In this document: one piece after another, positions 59,101 to 64,000 of the stretch | Layout: each line of letters opens with the position of its first letter | Numbering within the stretch: position 1 is the stretch's first letter | NCBI GenBank assembly: GCA_963662175.1 | Contig: OY759225.1 | Span: 992,001 to 1,056,000, forward strand | Length of the DNA stretch: 64,000 nt | Source: Aradus depressus | Taxonomy: Eukaryota > Arthropoda > Insecta > Hemiptera > Aradidae | Direction: 5' to 3' | The notes under the pieces: model-generated | Told to the model about the DNA's origin: nothing | Seen by the model: the letters and a program-made list of their open reading frames with translations, nothing else | The model's database searches: none | Position numbers and translations under genes: made by a program

Positions 59101-62100
59101 ATCAAAGTCGTCTATTGCCATTGCTGAATAAAAGTGTGTTTTCCAAAATGAGAGGATTCCGCGGAGCTGGGTCCAACCTATATCTTACATTTTCTCTACT
59201 GCTATTTTAGAAAGAGCGAATCAAAACATACTTTTCATCTCTACTTATGGTAGCCTTTCTCTGTATATGATCAAAGTCGTCTATTGCCATTGCTGAATAA
59301 AAGTGTGTTTTCCAAAATGAGAGGATTCCGCGGAGTTGGGTCCAACCTATATCTTACATTTTCTCTACTGCTATTTTAGAAAGAGCGAATCAAAACATAC
59401 TTTTCATCTCTACTTATGGTAGCCTTTCTCTGTATATGATCAAAGTCGTCTATTGCCATTACTGGATAAAAGTGTGTTTTCCAAAATGAGAGGATTCCGC
59501 GGAGCTGGGTCCAACCTATATCTTACATTTTCTCTACTGCTATTTTAGAAAGAGCGAATCAAAACATACTTTTCATCTCTACTTATGGTAGCCTTTCTCT
59601 GTATATGATCAAAGTCGTCTATTGCCATTGCTGAATAAAAGTGTGTTTTCCAAAATGAGAGGATTCCGCGGAGCTGGGTCCAACCTATATCTTACATTTT
59701 CTCTACTGCTATTTTAGAAAGAGCGAATCAAAACATACTTTTCATCTCTACTTATGGTAGCCTTTCTCTGTATATGATCAAAGTCGTCTATTGCCATTGC
59801 TGAATAAAAGTGTGTTTTCCAAAATGAGAGGATTCCGCGGAGTTGGGTCCAACCTATATCTTACATTTTCTCTACTGCTATTTTAGAAAGAGCGAATCAA
59901 AACATACTTTTCATCTCTACTTATGGTAGCCTTTCTCTGTATATGATCAAAGTCGTCTATTGCCATTGCTGAATAAAAGTGTGTTTTCCAAAATGAGAGG
60001 ATTCCGCGGAGTTGGGTCCAACCTATATCTTACATTTTCTCTACTGCTATTTTAGAAAGAACGAATCAAAACATACTTTTCATCTCTACTTATGGTAGCC
60101 TTTCTCTGTATATGATCAAAGTCGTCTATTGCCATTGCTGAATAAAAGTGTGTTTTCCAAAATGAGAGGATTCCGCGGAGTTGGGTCCAACCTATATCTT
60201 ACATTTTCTCTACTGCTATTTTAGAAAGATCGAATCAAAACATACTTTTCATCTCTACTTATGGTAGCCTTTCTCTGTATATGATCAAAGTCGTCTATTG
60301 CCATTACTGGATAAAAGTGTGTTTTCCAAAATGAGAGGATTCCGCGGAGCTGGGTCCAACCTATATCTTACATTTTCTCTACTGCTATTTTAGAAAGAGC
60401 GAATCAAAACATACTTTTCATCTCTACTTATGGTAGCCTTTCTCTGTATATGATCAAAGTCGTCTATTGCCATTACTGAATAAAAGTGTGTTTTCCAAAA
60501 TAAGAGGATTCCGCGGAGTTGGGTCCAACCTATATCTTACATTTTCTCTACTGCTATTTTAGAAAGAGCGAATCAAAACATACTTTTCATCTCTACTTAT
60601 GGTAGCCTTTCTCTGTATATGATCAAAGTCGTCTATTGCCATTGCTGAATAAAAGTGTGTTTTCCAAAATGAGAGGATTCCGCGGAGTTGGGTCCAACCT
60701 ATATCTTACATTTTCTCTACTGCTATTTTAGAAAGAGCGAATCAAAACATACTTTTCATCTCTACTTATGGTAGCCTTTCTCTGTATATGATCAAAGTCG
60801 TCTATTGCCATTGCTGAATAAAAGTGTGTTTTCCAAAATGAGAGGATTCCGCGGAGTTGGGTCCAACCTATATCTTACATTTTCTCTACTGCTATTTTAG
60901 AAAGAGCGAATCAAAACATACTTTTCATCTCTACTTATGGTAGCCTTTCTCTGTATATGATCAAAGTCGTCTATTGCCATTACTGAATAAAAGTGTGTTT
61001 TCCAAAATAAGAGGATTCCGCGGAGTTGGGTCCAACCTATATCTTACATTTTCTCTACTGCTATTTTAGAAAGAGCGAATCAAAACATACTTTTCATCTC
61101 TACTTATGGTAGCCTTTCTCTGTATATGATCAAAGTCGTCTATTGCCATTGCTGAATAAAAGTGTGTTTTCCAAAATGAGAGGATTCCGCGGAGTTGGGT
61201 CCAACCTATATCTTACATTTTCTCTACTGCTATTTTAGAAAGAGCGAATCAAAACATACTTTTCATCTCTACTTATGGTAGCCTTTCTCTGTATATGATC
61301 AAAGTCGTCTATTGCCATTGCTGAATAAAAGTGTGTTTTCCAAAATGAGAGGATTCCGCGGAGTTGGGTCCAACCTATATCTTACATTTTCTCTACTGCT
61401 ATTTTAGAAAGAGCGAATCAAAACATACTTTTCATCTCTACTTATGGTAGCCTTTCTCTGTATATGATCAAAGTCGTCTATTGCCATTACTGGATAAAAG
61501 TGTGTTTTCCAAAATGAGAGGATTCCGCGGAGCTGGGTCCAACCTATATCTTACATTTTCTCTACTGCTATTTTAGAAAGAGCGAATCAAAACATACTTT
61601 TCATCTCTACTTATGGTAGCCTTTCTCTGTATATGATCAAAGTCGTCTTTTGCCATTGCTGAATAAAAGTGTGTTTTCCAAAATGAGAGGATTCCGCGGA
61701 GTTGGGTCCAACCTATATCTTACATTTTCTCTACTGCTATTTTAGAAAGAGCGAATCAAAACATACTTTTCATCTCTACTTATGGTAGCCTTTCTCTGTA
61801 TATGATCAAAGTCGTCTATTGCCATTACTGGATAAAAGTGTGTTTTCCAAAATGAGAGGATTCCGCGGAGTTGGGTCCAACCTATATCTTACATTTTCTC
61901 TACTGCTATTTTAGAAAGAGCGAATCAAAACATACTTTTCATCTCTACTTATGGTAGCCTTTCTCTGTATATGATCAAAGTCGTCTATTGCCATTGCTGA
62001 ATAAAAGTGTGTTTTCCAAAATGAGAGGATTCCGCGGAGTTGGGTCCAACCTATATCTTACATTTTCTCTACTGCTATTTTAGAAAGAGCGAATCAAAAC

Positions 62101-63712
62101 ATACTTTTCATCTCTACTTATGGTAGCCTTTCTCTGTATATGATCAAAGTCGTCTATTGCCATTGCTGAATAAAAGTGTGTTTTCCAAAATGAGAGGATT
62201 CCGCGGAGCTGGGTCCAACCTATATCTTACATTTTCTCTACTGCTATTTTAGAAAGAGCGAATCAAAACATACTTTTCATCTCTACTTATGGTAGCCTTT
62301 CTCTGTATATGATCAAAGTCGTCTATTGCCATTGCTGAATAAAAGTGTGTTTTCCAAAATGAGAGGATTCCGCGGAGTTGGGTCCAACCTATATCTTACA
62401 TTTTCTCTACTGCTATTTTAGAAAGAGCGAATCAAAACATACTTTTCATCTCTACTTATGGTAGCCTTTCTCTGTATATGATCAAAGTCGTCTATTGCCA
62501 TTACTGGATAAAAGTGTGTTTTCCAAAATGAGAGGATTCCGCGGAGCTGGGTCCAACCTATATCTTACATTTTCTCTACTGCTATTTTAGAAAGAGCGAA
62601 TCAAAACATACTTTTCATCTCTACTTATGGTAGCCTTTCTCTGTATATGATCAAAGTCGTCTATTGCCATTGCTGAATAAAAGTGTGTTTTCCAAAATGA
62701 GAGGATTCCGCGGAGTTGGGTCCAACCTATATCTTACATTTTCTCTACTGCTATTTTAGAAAGAGCGAATCAAAACATACTTTTCATCTCTACTTATGGT
62801 AGCCTTTCTCTGTATATGATCAAAGTCGTCTATTGCCATTGCTGAATAAAAGTGTGTTTTCCAAAATGAGAGGATTCCGCGGAGCTGGGTCCAACCTATA
62901 TCTTACATTTTCTCTACTGCTATTTTAGAAAGAGCGAATCAAAACATACTTTTCATCTCTACTTATGGTAGCCTTTCTCTGTATATGATCAAAGTCGTCT
63001 ATTGCCATTGCTGAATAAAAGTGTGTTTTCCAAAATGAGAGGATTCCGCGGAGTTGGGTCCAACCTATATCTTACATTTTCTCTACTGCTATTTTAGAAA
63101 GAGCGAATCAAAACATACTTTTCATCTCTACTTATGGTAGCCTTTCTCTGTATATGATCAAAGTCGTCTATTGCCATTACTGGATAAAAGTGTGTTTTCC
63201 AAAATGAGAGGATTCCGCGGAGCTGGGTCCAACCTATATCTTACATTTTCTCTACTGTTTTTTTAGAAAGACCGAATCAAAACATACTTTTCATCTCTAC
63301 TTATGGTAGCCTTTCTCTGTATATGATCAAAGTCGTCTATTGCCATTGCTGAATAAAAGTGTGTTTTCCAAAATGAGAGGATTCCGCGGAGCTGGGTCCA
63401 ACCTATATCTTACATTTTCTCTACTGCTATTTTAGAAAGAGCGAATCAAAACATACTTTTCATCTCTACTTATGGTAGCCTTTCTCTGTATATGATCAAA
63501 GTCGTCTATTGCCATTGCTGGATAAAAGTGTGTTTTCCAAAATGAGAGGATTCCGCGGAGCTGGGTCCAACCTATATCTTACATTTTCTCTACTGCTATT
63601 TTAGAAAGAGCGAATCAAAACATACTTTTCATCTCTACTTATGGTAGCCTTTCTCTGTATATGATCAAAGTCGTCTATTGCCATTGCTGAATAAAAGTGT
63701 GTTTTCCAAAAT
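44178..63712 (+). repeat. 169-bp satellite array, about 115 monomers
   Basis: The motif AATCAAAACATACTTTTCAT recurs every 169 bp. From 44346 to 63612 there are exactly 114 periods (19,266 bp) with no net gain or loss. Monomers are near identical; variation is confined to a few sites: CCATTGCTGAATAA versus CCATTACTGGATAA versus CCATTAATGGATAA, GAGAGG versus GAAAGG, GAGTTGGG versus GAGCTGGG, and TTAGAAAGAGCGAATC versus TCAGTTGGAACGAACC. All frames are blocked by stops in normal monomers. Composition is about 60% A+T. Edges: left edge in the BEL integrase, right edge within the GTTTTCCAAAAT motif. Confidence 0.97.
49065..52115 (+). repeat. Local higher-order (three-monomer, 507-bp) pattern in the satellite
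   Basis: The distinctive TTTCAGTTGGAACG monomer end occurs at 49234, 49741, 50417, 50924, 51600 and 52107 with mostly 507-bp spacing (also 169 and 676). The usual trimer order is GCTGAATAA, then ACTGGATAA with GAGTGAATC, then AATGGATAA with GAAAGG and the TCAGTTGG end. Elsewhere the same monomers occur with 338-845-bp spacing. Confidence 0.8.
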
Positions 63713-64000
63713 ACGGTAAAATAAAGTTTACTATGCTATAAAGATCACTAGCTGAAACTTGGAGCGAATGCCTGGTCTCAGAATGCATAGTAAAACTCCG
63801 AGTAAAAAAGTGTTTTTCCAAAAATGGGGCATAACTCCGTGCATTTGGTTTTTGATATTTATTACATTTTTCGTAATATTCTACTTTGTTCCTATCAAAA
63901 CGATATTGAAAACATAGACTATATAACTTCTTCGAGACGAGCTTGATTCTCAAAACCTGGATGAAAAATGTGTTTTTCCAATTACGTGGCGTTAACTTAA
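63713..64000 (+). repeat. Older satellite family on the right flank of the array
   Basis: Units begin near 63808 (AAGTGTTTTTCCAAAAATGG) and 63968 (ATGTGTTTTTCCAATTACG), a 160-bp spacing; a 17-bp insertion relative to 38368-38511 explains the difference. It shares CGTGCATTTGGTTTTTGA, TTTTTCGTAAT and GAAAACATAGACTA with the block at 38283-38699. It continues past the window. Confidence 0.75.

Overview
This window is a gene-poor, repeat-dense stretch of animal nuclear DNA. The mix of Jockey-type non-LTR retrotransposons, a Mag-like Gypsy element, a BEL/Pao element and many non-autonomous Helitrons points to an invertebrate, most likely an insect. The order cannot be fixed from the sequence. I see no host protein-coding gene, tRNA, rRNA or CRISPR array. 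Every coding stretch I can defend belongs to a transposable element, and most are broken.

Layout. Positions 1-16122 are dominated by non-autonomous Helitrons. Their 5' terminus starts TCTATATTAATAAAGC and their 3' end is a short GC hairpin followed by ACTGCTAG. Inside they carry two minisatellites: family A (about 140 bp, G-run rich) and family B (66 bp, made of two 33-bp halves). Several copies are joined head to tail. They alternate with a third tandem family, C (441-bp units at 6669-8893, shorter 123-134-bp units elsewhere), which seems to be the local host sequence for most insertions. A full-length but decayed Jockey-like element (16123-20841, 8-bp target duplication) and a 5'-truncated minus-strand Jockey element (22143-24306, 13-bp target duplication) both sit inside family C. 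Positions 25375-32605 hold minus-strand Helitrons, one of them split by a young Gypsy/Mag-like element (25658-30061) whose two 143-bp LTRs look identical. Another plus-strand Helitron follows (32792-34238).

Positions 34239-38699 are older, mostly unassigned DNA. They include a degenerate 130-140-bp tandem repeat, a 25-bp poly-C run, a foldback (MITE-like) element with inverted arms of about 145 bp (35910-36386), and a relic retroelement zinc knuckle. A broken BEL/Pao element (38700-44177) has a recognisable 5' LTR, primer-binding site, gag, protease, RT and RNase H, and is cut off inside its integrase.

Positions 44178-63712 are one uninterrupted satellite array of about 115 monomers of 169 bp, with no net length change over 114 periods. 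It has at least two monomer types and a local three-monomer (507-bp) higher-order pattern. The DNA on its right (63713-64000), and DNA just left of the BEL LTR (38283-38699), is an older, diverged tandem family that aligns colinearly with the 169-bp monomer. The young satellite therefore seems to have grown out of this older field and overrun the BEL element. The setting suggests heterochromatin, possibly pericentromeric.
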